A stretch of 64,000 bases of DNA, from assembly GCF_003597395.2 (NCBI RefSeq), contig NC_133770.1, positions 14,526,838 to 14,590,837 on the forward strand. The letters are read 5' to 3'. A program made the translations under genes and the position numbers. The DNA is from Chelonoidis abingdonii (taxonomy: Eukaryota > Chordata > Testudines > Testudinidae). Positions within the stretch are counted from its first letter, which is position 1. Each line of letters opens with the position of its first letter. Under the pieces are notes generated by a model, which was not told the DNA's origin, did no database searches, and saw nothing but the letters and a program-made list of their open reading frames with translations. This document shows, one piece after another, positions 11,061 through 22,439 of the stretch.

Positions 11061-13801
11061 ACTGAAACCCTCTGTCTATCCAGAGGGCAGGTTATGCAAA
11101 TATTTGTTTGGTTGCTTGCTTACATTTTAAACCCTTTATATGAAACTTCTTGGGAAAATGAGTTCGATCTTGGGAGGAACAGGAGTCAGAAAGATTAATG
11201 TGGAGGGAACAGACTGCTGAATTTTTTTCCTGTCAAATCTTCTCCATCCAAGTCACCTACACCCATGGTCAGGTCCTTCAGCAGAAAACAGAGAAAGATA
11301 TGGGTCCAGCTTTCAAGTGATGTGTTGTGTGGGTAGACATCGGCAAGCTAGTGAGGGCTCGATCCCTGAAATCAATGGGAATTCCTTTTGGTGGCTTCAT
11401 CCGAGTCTCTGCTGCTTTTCATTTTACATCTGTGCAAGGCGTGTCTGTATATAGTGGTACCAACTCAGAGTGGTAGGTAGCACTTTACAGTCACTCTGCA
11501 TAAGGTGCAAATGAACTGGGAATCTGGATTTCCCCTTCTGTAAAGTTGGGATAACTCTCACAGGACTCATCGTCCCAGCCTGGCTCTGAGAATGAATTGG
11601 ACTAAAGAATGCCAAACTCGGAAGTGCTGAGGATTATTAGATGTCCACTAGAAATTCACTTGGTCCCATTTACCATTAGGGACTGGATTTTAGCAGTTAG
11701 ATACTGTGGTGGCAGATGCTATAGAAATGACAAAGACAGACACACAGCAATCTACCTAATGAATTACACAGAAAGAACAACACTACCCACCTCTGCCTCC
11801 CAAACTACTGGGCTATGTTTGAAATCCAGACCCAAATCTTACAGCTGGAGCTCATCTTTGTTTACAGTCCAGCAATGAAATCTGCTGTCTCCCAGAGAGC
11901 CGGTGTGGTCCAGCAGTCTCTTGACAAGTGGGAAATTTGTAATCCAGCCCGACAATTCCATGACTTTTGATCTTTGACCCCTCATTGGCCACATTTATTT
12001 GTAACCAAAGGAAGAGCAAAGGCATTTTGTTTCCCCGCTGCACTACTGTAGCACACAGGCAGATTAGCTTTCGCTTTGTGCTTGTAGTTACATCCCTTGC
12101 AGCCCACACAGAGTGTGTCAGAGTTTATTGTTAGAAGCCAAATGGGTGCCAAATATAAGCTTTCTCTAAAGAACATCCTCTTTGATCCTGTCCTTCCTCC
12201 AGTGGCATGTTAATAAAATAAACTCGGCTGTGCACCGGCTGTGTGTATAGCATGTTTCTTCCACCTAGACAACTTTCCCCTAAACCTTCTTTATTCCAGT
12301 CAATCATGTGGCTGAGTCATGGGGTTCCAGTCAGTAGGGGTTGATTTAATTGCAGTTTTAGGGACTGTGAGAAAGAAGAATTAATGCCATATGTTTTCAG
12401 GCTTTGGGACTATCACATGATCTCGCCTTCAGTTTTGGCTGGAATTCAAACATCACAGTGAATGTTCAGGTTCCTCGGTGCTTCAAGTTGTAGCAGGACT
12501 TGACTCCATTCTCTGGTGGGTTTTCCAGGGGTGGGAGGCTGAGGAAAGTCAAGCTGCAGCCTGGAGTCCATACTTGCTGTGGCAACGCATAGTACTCCAG
12601 ATGGAGAGTGCCATGTCTCCTTCCTGACTGCACTCCAAATATAAGGTGCTTCAGCAAAGAAAAACGAGGTGGAAACATGAAAGGGGGGGAAGGTTGAAAA
12701 GGGAAATAAAACACTCAGCTTCTCAGGGTATGTTGTGTGCTTTTCATGGAGCCATTCCAAAAGGGCAGTAATTTACCTCACACTGCCCCCATCTTAGTGG
12801 TCTCTGAGTGCTTTCCAGCAGTGCGTTCAGTGATGTGCCTGGAATATGTCAGGCGTGATACCCTCTCCGTTCCTTTCCCCAGAGGGAAGGCTGGGAGCAG
12901 ATGTTGTTGCAATGTGGGGTGAGTTGGCATTTGTGAAGGTGAGCTTGAAAGACATACCCTGCTCCACAGCAGGAAGGGACTAGGGTTGAGGTGGGTTAGT
13001 ATCTGAAGGGGTGAGTTTCACTGTCATGGACCAGCTCCTGAGAAAATGACCTTGGAAACTGTACATCCCTTCTGATTGTACTTCAGCACCATACCCCACT
13101 GTTGACTTTTGGGGTTGAAAACTGGGTCCAATGCTGAAGTCCTCAATAGAAGACAGATTGTGCCTCCTAGTTCCAAGTACAAAACTGTCCTCTCCCTGGG
13201 GAGAGGCGCAAAAAGGCACTGTCCCCTCTCCTTTTCCAGGACCCCATGGCAAGCACTCTGCAGAGTCAGAGTTCACACAGAGAGAAGGAGAAGGAGGCAT
13301 GTTGAGTGAGGTGGAGACTTGGCAACCCCACCTTGGCTGGAGACATGGGTGGGGGGACCTTCAGCCCCAGTGAGATGATCTAAAAAGCTAATACAGCCTC
13401 TGGCCATACTGCTTGTCTCACAGAGGCCCCTTGACTGTAGGGATACCGGGGAAGCCACAGCCAAGGGTGGCCATAGTAACATGACTGCAATGGAGCCACA
13501 CTGTCAGTTCTGTCTGGGGATCCTTGCGTTGTGGGTGGGCCCTACAGCTAGTTCTCAGAGGAAAGGCAAACCCTCTCTTTCCAAGCCACACCACCACCCT
13601 GAGGGAACAGTCAGGGAGTAAGTCTGTGAGGGGATCCCCACAGATTACCTTCTCCAGAGCCCCCTCTCATGGGGTTTTTCACTAGATGGTGCGATCTGGG
13701 CCCAGGCCAGTAAAAATGAATGAGTGAGTGAAATGAGTAAAAACTGACCTCAGGGTTTGACTCACTGCCATTAATAAAATGGAAGCAGGAGTAGGCCCTC
13801 A
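11061..13801. other. Repeat-poor interval, no gene recognised
   Basis: This is the longest stretch in which I recognise no repeat family apart from doubtful scraps (11690-11740). Open frames are up to about 106 codons and overlap in several frames, with no domain. It could contain conserved noncoding DNA, which sequence alone cannot show. Confidence 0.45.
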
Positions 13802-14094
13802 GTCATAGAAATGTAGCACTGGAAGGGATCTTGAGAGGTCATCAAGTCCACCTCCTGATCTGAGGCTAAGTAAATCCAGACCATCTCTGAAAGGTGGTTG
13901 TGCAATGATGGGAATTCCACAACCTCCCTTGGAAGCCTATTCCAGAGCGTAACCACCTTTATAGTTAGAATTTTTTTCCCTAATATCTAAACTTGCTCCC
14001 TAGCTGCACTTTCAGCCCATGACCTCCTGTCCTACCTTCAGTGGACATGGAGAACAATTGATCACTGTCCTCTTTATAACAGCCCTTAACAAAC
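13802..14094 (-). mobile_element. CR1 LINE 3' end, minus strand
   Basis: Reverse-complement CR1 3' landmarks occur in order: TCATAGAAATGTAGCACTGG, GGATCTTGAGAGGTCATCAA, GGGAATTCCACAACCTCCCT and CCCATGACCTCCTGTCCTAC. About 290 bases, 5'-truncated. Confidence 0.9.
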
Positions 14095-14282
14095 GCAGTG
14101 GTCTACATCCAAGTCCTATTTATGTCAATAGTAAAATTCCTGTTGACTTCGATGGGGCTATTATTTGAACCAAGGTCTGTCACTTGATCAGTACATAACA
14201 TTTCAGCTCAGCATTTCCTTTCTGTGAAGCCATGGGATACGTACTGGCTTGACACACTGAGCACCCCCTGCCTAGGAAGAAC

Positions 14283-14495
14283 GGGCCAGTGAATGGGGCA
14301 TCAGCCTGGGACTTGGGAGAGTGGGGAGTAATTCCCAGCTTTGCCACAGACTTCCTGTATGACTCTGAGAAAGTCATTTAGCATCTCTCTGCCTCAATTC
14401 CCCATCTGTAAAATGGGAATGATAGCACATCTCTCCCTCCAAGGGTGTTACAGATTGGGAAATGTTTGGAGATGCTGTGCTACTGGGGACACCAA
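14283..14495 (+). mobile_element. MIR-like CORE-SINE, plus strand
   Basis: It shows the MIR order: GCTTTGCCACAGACTTCCTG, GAAAGTCATTTAGCATCTCT, GCCTCAATTCCCCATCTG and TAAAATGGGAATGATAGCAC. It is followed 50 bases later by an inverted copy. Confidence 0.85.
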
Positions 14496-14544
14496 CAATC
14501 TTCTTTGCCTTCTGACCCTTCATGTCACACAAAACCTAAGCCAA

Positions 14545-14800
14545 GCTAAAGTCCCTCTCCACTGCGCTAGGTGCTGTACAGACAGAGTGAGAGACTGTCC
14601 TTCCTTCAGAAACGTATAATTCCAGACTGACAAAGGATGGGCTATAGGAAGTATTATTATCCCCATTTTACAGCTGGGGAACTGAGCCACAGAGAAAATA
14701 AGTGGCCTGCCCAGGGTTACACAGCAAAGCTGTGATTGGATCCCAGCTCTTCTGAGGTCTAGGCCAGTGCCTGAGCCACAAGACCATCCTTCCTCCTCCT
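14545..14800 (-). mobile_element. MIR-like CORE-SINE, minus strand, nearly full length
   Basis: It starts with the complement of the 3' tail (GCGCTAGGTGCTGTACAG), passes through TATTATCCCCATTTTACAG and GGGTTACACAGCAAAGC, and ends with a tRNA-like head in reverse (GAGCCACAAGACCATCC). It lies tail to tail with the copy at 14283. Confidence 0.9.
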
Positions 14801-15689
14801 TTAGTGTGGTCACATCTTCAGTGAGTTTGTTTTTTCTGCTGAACTAGTCATTAGCCTTTAACTGTGAATCTTTGATAGCACCAGGCCCTTCTTTATTTGA
14901 AGAACCATGCAGTGGGGGGAAATTCAGTCACCACTCCTGCCTCTCCCCATTTGCTCCTGACTCTTGTGTTGGAGCACACATCGCATCCTCCCAGGTGGAC
15001 AGGACACACAGTGCGCAGAGAGAATCCCGAATGGATCGCATTTCTTTTTAAAGGGGGAATATTTGTGGCTGACCAACTGTCTTGAATGTTGGTCATCGCT
15101 TTCCCATTGCCTTCCTCGTCTCCCCCAAGGAGCTACTGTGCAAACCAGTTGCTCCTCACAGGGTGCAGCTTGAGGCTTCTGGCTGGTTGGGAGTCAGTGG
15201 GGACTATGCCTAGCTAACTGGGACACAGCATTCTCCCTGATTGGCCCCAGTTCAGGATGTGGCTTACTGTGGGAATATGACATTAAAACCCAGAACAGAG
15301 GCTCCAGTTGTCTTGGAAAGACACTGGCACTAAATGATAATCAGTCACTTACAGCACCACTTTGTTACATGGTTTTTGGTGGTCAGGCTGCACGAGCAAG
15401 TTGTGAAATACTGGAAGGGTTGCACAACATCTGCTCTGTGCACGGCAGGAGACTCTGCAGCGCTATCTGCATTCCAGAGTGGAAAAGACCTTTCTTCATT
15501 GCATTCCACTGAGCATCGGCCACATGTCCCTCTGGCTGGACTCCCTCCTGCCCTTCCCCGACTTCTCTTGACAGTAGTGCAGATGTTCGGTAATGCAAGA
15601 ATGGGATCTTCCCCACAAGGGAGAGTTACCTTAAGCACCTACCTCAGCAAAAACATGGTCTGAAGAGGAGATGGTATCCCCATACAGTG
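14801..15689. other. No recognised feature
   Basis: Overlapping frames up to 109 codons occur on both strands, none with a recognised domain. No repeat family seen. Confidence 0.45.
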
Positions 15690-15780
15690 TCTATGGGCCA
15701 GATCCCCAGCTGGTGTAAATCAGCACAGCTACAATGACTTCAGTGGAGCGATGCTGACTGACATCAACTGGGGACCTGGT
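15690..15780. repeat. Fold-back repeat, GGTGTAAATCAG family
   Basis: The left arm GATCCCCAGCTGGTGTAAAT faces a right arm ending ATCAACTGGGGACCTGG, with the core GACTTCAGTGGAG between. Related copies lie near 29600, 37100, 43120, 46275, 55455 and 62495. Confidence 0.65.
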
Positions 15781-16312
15781 TAGCTATCCTGGTATTTATA
15801 AGCCATCCAGCTTTGTAGTATCTAGGTACCTTTGAGTTGATCTGACTTGATTCCTTGGATCCAGCACTAATTGGGAGGTACTGCACTCTGGTCGTGGCCC
15901 AGATAGATAGTATGTAGGGAGCCATCCATTCTTAGTGTAATAATGAGCCTCTTTATGACAGCTTGAGGTGGGTCCGTCCCCCAGGCTATGCAGTGCAGGG
16001 TGTGGGGATGTTCCAACCCTGAAGCCTGTAAAGTGGTGGGGAAAATGCAGTCACAGTCTATCCTGGGGATATTTATAGCAGTGCAGCAGCTGAGTACGGT
16101 GGGATGGGCTGGGGGCAGCGCACATAGACCCACCCACCAGTGTCCTCCTGTAGTGTAGGTGTACACTACACACAGCTGTGGAACTGCAGCTGTCACTGTA
16201 CACTGGCACCACCACTGCACTGCACGCCAGCGGGGACGATTCTTTCCCCTTCAAACCCATCAGATCTCCCATGCCAAGCCAGGCTTCCCAGGCTTCATGC
16301 AGTCAAGAGGAC
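15781..16312. other. No recognised feature
   Basis: It includes a small palindrome, GTAGTGTAGGTGTACACTAC, near 16150. Nothing else is supportable. Confidence 0.4.
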
Positions 16313-16738
16313 TGAGCCCTCAGGTGTGTCTTAACTGCAGCGTTAACTTGACTTAACTGCACTCAGGCTAACTCAAGAGAAGTAATTCTGTTAGCCGCCA
16401 CTCTGTGACATAACACTCAAGCGGCTCTGTCCCCACTGGAGCTAGGCTCACATTGGGGCACTGTGGTTCTTTGCTTCACCATAAATCGATCTGAATTGTG
16501 GGAGAACTTGTCTCTTCTTTCTGGGCATATGGGGGGAATTGTGGGATAGCTAGTCTGCATCCACTCTCTAGAGTTGTCATGTTAGCAGCTGATGAGCTGT
16601 GCTAATCTGAGCGTTAGTCTGCACCCCCGGGGGGCCACTACCACCACACAAAGGTTTTTGTGTGTGGACAGGAATGGAGTTAGGGATAATGCTCAAGTTA
16701 TGACTCAAGTTAACTTTGCAGTGAGGACAAGCCCAGAA
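16313..16738. mobile_element. Palindromic TIR element, TTAACTGCAGCGTTAACTTG family
   Basis: The left end TAACTGCAGCGTTAACTTGA is matched in inverse by CTCAAGTTAACTTTGCAGTG at the right, followed by AGGACAAGCCC. The arms are long and imperfect with a centre near 16500-16540. It is a non-autonomous, hairpin-forming element without coding capacity. Confidence 0.7.
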
Positions 16739-16769
16739 TGAATCTGTGCATGGACAGGGGCCAATATGG

Positions 16770-16860
16770 AGCTTGATTGTCAGATTGCTGAGCACCACAG
16801 GACCCCCCAGAATACAGTGGTAATTGTGGTGCTCAGCCCTTCTGAAAATCTGGTCTTAGC
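16770..16860. repeat. Fold-back repeat, CAGATTTTCAGAGGTGCTGAGCA family
   Basis: The left arm has GTCAGATTGCTGAGCACCAC and the right arm GTGGTGCTCAGCCCTTCTG followed by AAAATCTGGTC. Copies also lie at 18680, 25995, 36890 and 46003. Confidence 0.7.
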
Positions 16861-16995
16861 ATGCCGGACCCTCTTCCCCAGGGTAAACACACAGCAATCA
16901 CTTCACCTACAGCCATCTCTGGAAAGGAGGTGACAGCTGTTTAACAGCTCACCGCAACGCGTGAACCAGGCAGCTGATGGGACTGAATAATGTGG

Positions 16996-17105
16996 ATTCA
17001 TAGATTCCAAGACCAGAAGGGACCATTGTGATCATAGGTTGATCTCCTGTATAATATACAGGCCAGAGAACTTTCCCAAAATAATCCCTAGAGCGTATGG
17101 ATATG
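16996..17105 (-). mobile_element. CR1 LINE 3' terminal fragment, minus strand
   Basis: It reads ATTCATAGATTCCAAGACCA, GAAGGGACCATTGTGATCAT and CCTGTATAATATACAGGCC, the reverse complement of a CR1 3' end. Confidence 0.85.
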
Positions 17106-17278
17106 ATCCAGCTGACTGTTAATGATAGGAGGCAGAGACATGGGGTAGAAAGCAAGCAGCCCTTCTTTTCTTACCTCCTGTTGTAGAAGTTTGGAAGAAG
17201 AACATGACCCTGTCTTGCTGTGGTGCCAGTCAGGCTGCCCAACTCCTATTCTCAAATACTTTTGCTTTTATTCTAAAG

Positions 17279-17667
17279 CAGTGGTTCTCAACCACGGGTA
17301 TGCAGAGGTCTTCCAGGAGTACATCAACTCATCTAGATATTTGCCTCGTTGTACAACAGGCTACATAAAAAGCACTAGCCAAGTCAGTACAAACTAAAAT
17401 GTCGTCCAGACAATGACTTGTTTATACTGCTCTATATGATATACTCTGAAGTAAGTACAGTATTTATATTCCAATTGATTTATTTTAGAATTTTCTGGTA
17501 AAAATGAGAACGTCAGCAATTTCTCAGTACTAGTGTGCTGTGACACTCTTGTATTTTATGTCTGAGTTTGTTCTCAAGTAGTTTTTAAGTTAGGTGAAAC
17601 TCGGGGGTACAAGACAAATCAGACTCCTGAAAGGGGTACAGTTGTCTGAGAAGGTTGAGAGCCACTG
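17279..17667. mobile_element. hAT-Charlie-like non-autonomous element with perfect 8-bp TSD
   Basis: The ends are CAGTGGTTCTCAACC and GGTTGAGAGCCACTG, typical of hAT-Charlie. Flanks are TTCTAAAG on both sides (17271-17278 and 17668-17675), a perfect 8-bp TSD. The 389-bp interior is AT-rich with no open transposase frame. Boundaries are certain to the base. Confidence 0.95.
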
Positions 17668-17675
17668 TTCTAAAG

Positions 17676-18224
17676 AATGCAGAAGAAAACATGGCGTTTG
17701 TAACCGGTGGAGGCGTTGGGAGACACACATGGGTTCATGGATGTGTTTTTATACAGCATGTGCAATTACATGAGCATGGGTTAGGGCATGACTAATTAGG
17801 GCAATTAATCATCAGGACTGAACAACAGAAGGATTATTGCAACCAAGTCAGGTGTAATAGCTGGTTAGTGCATCTGTTAATGTGGAGTGCGGGGATGGTG
17901 GTACAGTAGCTACCACAGCTACTTTGGGCAAAGAATCGAACATTTCCAGTTTCTTAGCTAGATTTTCCATGTCTGAGGATGAATAAGCCTGTGCTCACTG
18001 TTTCCATCCCTTCCACAAATTCAACTCATTCTTAAATTCATCCTACATCTGAAAAGTACCTGCACATAGTGGGGAAATTGTGAATTGTATCAAAAGGATA
18101 CGGTGAGTAATTGTTTCTGCCAGCTCTGAATGTGGATAGGCACCGAACTACTTTTAGTTCTTTGCAGTGACTGCCATTGTCTCGCTCTTTGAAAACAAAC
18201 ACAGGCTGTGTCATATGCCTGTTA
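17676..18224. other. No recognised feature
   Basis: I recognise no gene or repeat family here. Confidence 0.45.
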
Positions 18225-18690
18225 GCACAAATGACCAAAAGAAATCTGAAGGAACAGTTTTCCGTCCAAAAATACAGTTTCATCAAAATTGAAACATTTT
18301 GCAGGATCATGTCAATTTTGATGACACATTCAATGGGAAAAAATCAAAAGGAATCATTGTGACTTTTGTTTCATTTTGATAATGTTGAAATGCTTCTATA
18401 TATCTTTGTTTCGACTTTATCATTTTGTTTACTTTCTATATTTATATTTTAGTCAAATATTCCTATAAATATATTTTTATATATATATAGTATTACCTGT
18501 AATCATTTTCATTCTATTATCATGTTTTGACATTATCAAAATGAAACAGTCTGTTGGTCCTGAATTGATTCTTTTTTAATAATTTTCATTCTGTGGGAAA
18601 TTCTGAAATGTCAACTCATTGTTCAGTTTAGAATGACTCCGTTTGAAGTGTTGGAATTTCCCACAGAAATTCACCAGGCCTGTTTTCCAG
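18225..18690. repeat. AT-rich element, AGAGCTGGTC family, copy 3
   Basis: Dense AAATTTT/AAAATGAAA words include TCATTTTGATAATG and its rough inverse CATTATCAAAATGAAAC. A TATATATATATAG run lies near 18480. The ends are eroded. Confidence 0.5.
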
Positions 18691-18764
18691 AGGTGTTGAG
18701 CATCTGCAGCTGCCACTGATTTCAACTGGAATTGAGACGTTCAGCACCTGTGAAAAATCAAACC
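18680..18764. repeat. Fold-back repeat, GGTGCTGAGCA family
   Basis: The left arm GTTTTCCAGAGGTGTTGAGC is mirrored by GTTCAGCACCTGTGAAAAAT at the right, with ACTGATTTCAACTGG in the middle. Confidence 0.7.
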
Positions 18765-19478
18765 CAAGGGGACCAATCTTGCTCCATTGAAGTCAATGAG
18801 GGTTTTGCCAGTGACAGTATTGGGCAGAGGAGTGAAATCTGCAATTCACACTTCTCCTTTCAATTACATGCGCACTGTGTCACAATAGCACTTAAAGAGA
18901 CACCGCCAAGTTCGAGTGGCTCAGCATGTGACCTACTTTTTCTTTCTGAATTGTTTACAAAGTCCACGTAATTCTTTGTGGGTTACACCAGTTTCAGGGC
19001 ATTTATCTTTTTTTAAAAAAAATTACGGATGCTCAACACTTCCCCAGCCTCACAACAAGAAAGGGGTGTGTGAGCTCAGAAGGAGAAGCATGTGGGCTCG
19101 ATGTTCTGAGTCAACAGAGAAATAGAAGAGGGAGTAGTGCTCTCTCTCTCTGAGGCTTAGTTGGCAGTTCTTTCTCATGTGCTCAGGGTCTCCTTACTCA
19201 CTCCGTTCAGAGTTGGAAAAGAATGATTCCCTGGGTCAAAGAGGCAGGGACATTGCGGGGTTTTGCCTTTCACTGTGGCATGGGGCATGGGTCACTTACT
19301 AGCAACATCTGGGTATATCTCATCCAATCAATTCCCTGCCATTGCAGTGATCTCAGGCACTGATGCACCTCAGTCACTCCTGTTCCCTGCCTATGGCAGA
19401 TAATAGTCTTCTGATGGCTGTAATACTTTGGTCTAATTCTGGATGTGGGGCTTGGTGCGGAGAGGCTGGGTTGTGTTT
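18765..19478. other. No recognised feature except a diverged fold-back
   Basis: At 18767-18840 words such as GCTCCATTGAAGTCAATGAG belong to the common hairpin families. A (CT) run lies at 19138-19152. I see nothing else. Confidence 0.4.
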
Positions 19479-19560
19479 AGTGGCCTGTAATATACAGGAG
19501 GTCAGACTAGTTGATCTCTGGTCCCTTCTGGCCTTAAACTCAGAGGCACAAAGGGGAGTT
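19479..19560 (+). mobile_element. CR1-like 3' terminal fragment, plus strand
   Basis: It reads GTGGCCTGTAATATACAGGA, GGTCAGACTAGTTGATC and CCCTTCTGGCCTTAAACTC, the plus-strand counterpart of the terminus seen at 16996-17105. Confidence 0.8.
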
Positions 19561-20449
19561 AGACACTCAGCTCCCATTGATTTCCAGTCAGATGGGCACC
19601 ACACGCTCAGCAGGCCCTTTAAAAATCTCCCTCCAAAAGTCTAAGTGCCGTCTGTTGGTTCTGATCCAAAAGCTCCTAGGAGCTCTCTCCAGGAGGGATT
19701 TTTCGATAATTATTCTGAAATGCTTTTAATACTGCAAGTAAAGAACCCACCTGCATTTGTGCTGCCTTTGGCCACAGGGATCAGAATGGCTAAAGCGCAA
19801 TAAATCACCTCTCTTCTCTTTGCTGCCAGCAGCTCCACCTTGCAGCAGGAGAGCAACATCTTTCCATTTTGTGCGAACACCCACAGCAGAGTTTCAGTGT
19901 CTGCCAAATTCACACTTCAAATTCCACTGTTGACTGAACACTTACAAGGTGCTGAACCTGAACAATATTTTCCATCTCTTTGAACAAAAGCCTTTGTCAT
20001 AGTTTCACATCATGTAACCAGATTCATCCCGAGGAAGGGAACAAGCAGATGGTTTTTAGTTCTGTTTTGTTCTTTAAAGGTTAACATCCCTGTCTGGAAA
20101 TGTACCAGTGAATCTGGTTGTTGAGGTGCTTTTTGTTAATTGGTAGAAAATAATTCATAACCATTAATGAATTTCAGGTCATTGTGCCATGAGTACTTCA
20201 GCAGAGAGCTCCTTGGGTTTCAACACAGGCCCATGGAGATTAATAGTCAGCCCCTGTGGCAGAGGTCCAGCATGAGGCATCAGTACCACGTAAAACCTAT
20301 TTCGAGGGCTTAGGCTCCAGTCCTGCTGTCGGTGGGTGGACCCCTGCATCCACATGAAGCAGCTTGCAGAATCAAGGTTGTACATAGGACTTGGGCCTGG
20401 CTTGTACTTGAAAATTGTGCAATATAAGGGAGTGGGGAGGTGCAATTCT
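19561..20449. other. No recognised feature
   Basis: Only short overlapping frames are present, and I recognise no repeat. Confidence 0.45.
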
Positions 20450-20751
20450 TTTAACACTACAGTTATAGCGTAAGGGAATAGCTGAACCAGTAAAAAGCAC
20501 CTTTATACCAATATAACTGCATCCACATGCGGGGGAGGGAGGATTGTTTTGCTTAACTAGGGCGACCAGATGTCCTGTTTTTAAAGGGAAAGTCCCAGTT
20601 TGGGGGACTTTTTCTTATATAGGCGCCTATTCCTCCCTCCTCTCCCCATCCTGTTTTTTCACAGTTGCTATCTGGTCATCCTATGCTTAACTAGCCCAGT
20701 ATTGTCAAAGGAGTACAACTGTACGACTTTCTAGTGTAGGCAAGGCCTTGT
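20450..20751. mobile_element. Palindromic TIR element (AGTTATA/TATAACTG type), interrupted by a MITE
   Basis: The left part has ACACTACAGTTATAGCG, CTTTATACCAATATAACTGC and ATCCACATGC. The right part has AGTACAACTGTACG and GTGTAGGCAAGGCC. It is split at 20558-20683 by a short hAT-like MITE. The left boundary is uncertain. Confidence 0.55.
20558..20683 (+). mobile_element. Short hAT-like MITE (TAGGGTGACCAGA family), copy 2
   Basis: It starts TAGGGCGACCAGATGTCC and ends CTATCTGGTCATCCTA. Flanking TGCTTAAC occurs exactly on both sides (20550-20557, 20684-20691), an 8-bp TSD. It is inserted within the palindromic element 20450-20751, so it is the younger of the two. Confidence 0.93.
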
Positions 20752-21089
20752 TCTGAGCCTCTGCATGGAATGAATTTCATCCTCAGGGCTTAGGTGCCCC
20801 ATAAATGTCTAACACTGAAGGGAATAAGCAGGTGATAGGCAGCCACAGAAAGAGTGAGCTTAGATAGCCAATAGGTCACATCCTGCAGTGCTCACCCAGT
20901 TAAAATTATAAATCAATGCATTTTGAATAACAGCGCACCTGATGCAAACCCCTGGAGTAAAGTCTTAGATATGGATCCATTTGGAGCTGATTTTGCATCT
21001 CAAACCTATCGTGTCTCTGATTCTAAACCCCATGAACTTTGGGCATTAATGATTATTGTTTGTGTTACAGTCGTGTCTACAGGTCCCCA

Positions 21090-21500
21090 GCTGAGATCAG
21101 GGTCTCATTGTGCCAGGTGTTGTACATACGTATAGAGAGAGACAAGACAGAAGAACGGTGGGAGAAGGGAAGTGTCGTCTCCATTTTACAGATGACATGC
21201 TGCAGCACAGCAGGACTGAGGGCCAGATTTGTAAAGGTATTTTGGCACTTATAGGTAGCTAGGTCCCTAGGAAGAGTTTCTGAAGCACCTAGGCTCCTAA
21301 CTCCCATTGATTTTAACGGCATTTGGCAACTGGGTGCTTTGGATAATCCCATTAGGTTCCTCTCTACATCGTTAGGAGCCTAAACCCCTTTAAAGATCTA
21401 GTCCTAAGTGACATGCCCAAGTTTACACAGGGAGTCTGTGGCCAAAGCAGGAATTAATCCCAGTTCAGTGTTTTAAGCACAAGACTCTCCTCCTCGTCAC
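21090..21500 (-). mobile_element. MIR-like CORE-SINE, minus strand, split by a fold-back
   Basis: The left part has TTGTGCCAGGTGTTGTACAT and CTCCATTTTACAGATGAC. The right part resumes at AAGTGACATGCCCAAG and GAGTCTGTGGCC. The break at 21222-21404 holds a palindrome. Confidence 0.85.
21222..21404. repeat. Fold-back element, AAAGGTATTTAGGTGCCTAA family, inside a MIR
   Basis: The left end GGCCAGATTTGTAAAGGTAT is mirrored by GCCTAAACCCCTTTAAAG followed by ATCTAGTC. The host MIR carries CTGAG on the left and CTAAG on the right, a probable short target duplication. A second copy at 61325 sits at the same MIR position. Confidence 0.8.
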
Positions 21501-22298
21501 TTAGTGGCTGGAAATATAACTGAAGTATCTGTTGTGTCATTTCACTTTCAAACTAGTGCATCCTACTCATGCTGCTTTGTAGGGCACTGTCGCTGATTCA
21601 GGGTGACTGCACCCCACTCTGTGTTCCCCTCCAGGAGCACCCATTCACATCTCAGGTCTTCAGCTGTCACCTCTCTCTGGGCAGGGATCCTTGTCCCTCA
21701 CCTTCAGGCCAGCGGGTTTTAAGGCTGCACAGCTCCATACCTTAGACTGTGATATCCCCAGTGTCTGTCCTTGGTTTTCTGTCCAAGGGCTGCAAACTGC
21801 CTATGCCAGCACGTACCACACAGCTCTTTCTCAGCAAGCTCATTTATGCTTCTGGGAAATGCATTACAGAGAAAACATGCAATACCCAGTAAAGGTTCCT
21901 ATACACGTGGTCACCCAGCAGTCCAATGGGCCCTAGCAGGCTAATGGGCCCTAGCAGGCTGAAGTCTTTCCAACCCTTCTGCAAGTATTGGGGCCCTTGG
22001 ACAGAAGGTCATGCCCATTACCTGGGTCAGAAAGAAGGCCCTGAGTCACTTGAAACCCTTATATCGAAAGGCCTTTCTTCTTCTTTTGGTCTTTGGAAAA
22101 TCCAGTTTAAACTAGTCTGTGCAAGCCTCCCCAGGAGGTGGTACCTCTCTGGAAGTGTTCACAACCTGAGTGGTTCAACTGAATCACCCTCGACTGGTTC
22201 TGGTTCCTGGAGGACTTGTGATAACCCTCCCCCTGGAGTTGCATACAATCCCTGGCCCACAGTGAGACAAAGTTAATGCTGTGTGATCCCCAGAGATA
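21501..22298. other. No recognised feature
   Basis: A short direct repeat, AATGGGCCCTAGCAGGCT, occurs twice in tandem near 21925-21960. I recognise no repeat family. Confidence 0.5.
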
Positions 22299-22306
22299 CT
22301 GCATGC

Positions 22307-22431
22307 TAGGGTGACCAGATGTCCCGATTTTATAGGGACAGTCCCATTTTTGGGGGCTTTTTCTTATATAGGCCCCTATTACCCCCCCACCTCCTGTCCC
22401 CATTTTTCGCACTTGCTATCTAGTCATCCTA
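22307..22431 (+). mobile_element. Short hAT-like MITE (TAGGGTGACCAGA family), copy 3
   Basis: It starts TAGGGTGACCAGATGTCCCG and ends ATCTAGTCATCCTA. Flanks are CTGCATGC on both sides (22299-22306, 22432-22439), a perfect 8-bp TSD. It is the cleanest copy in the window and a good type specimen. Confidence 0.95.
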
Positions 22432-22439
22432 CTGCATGC

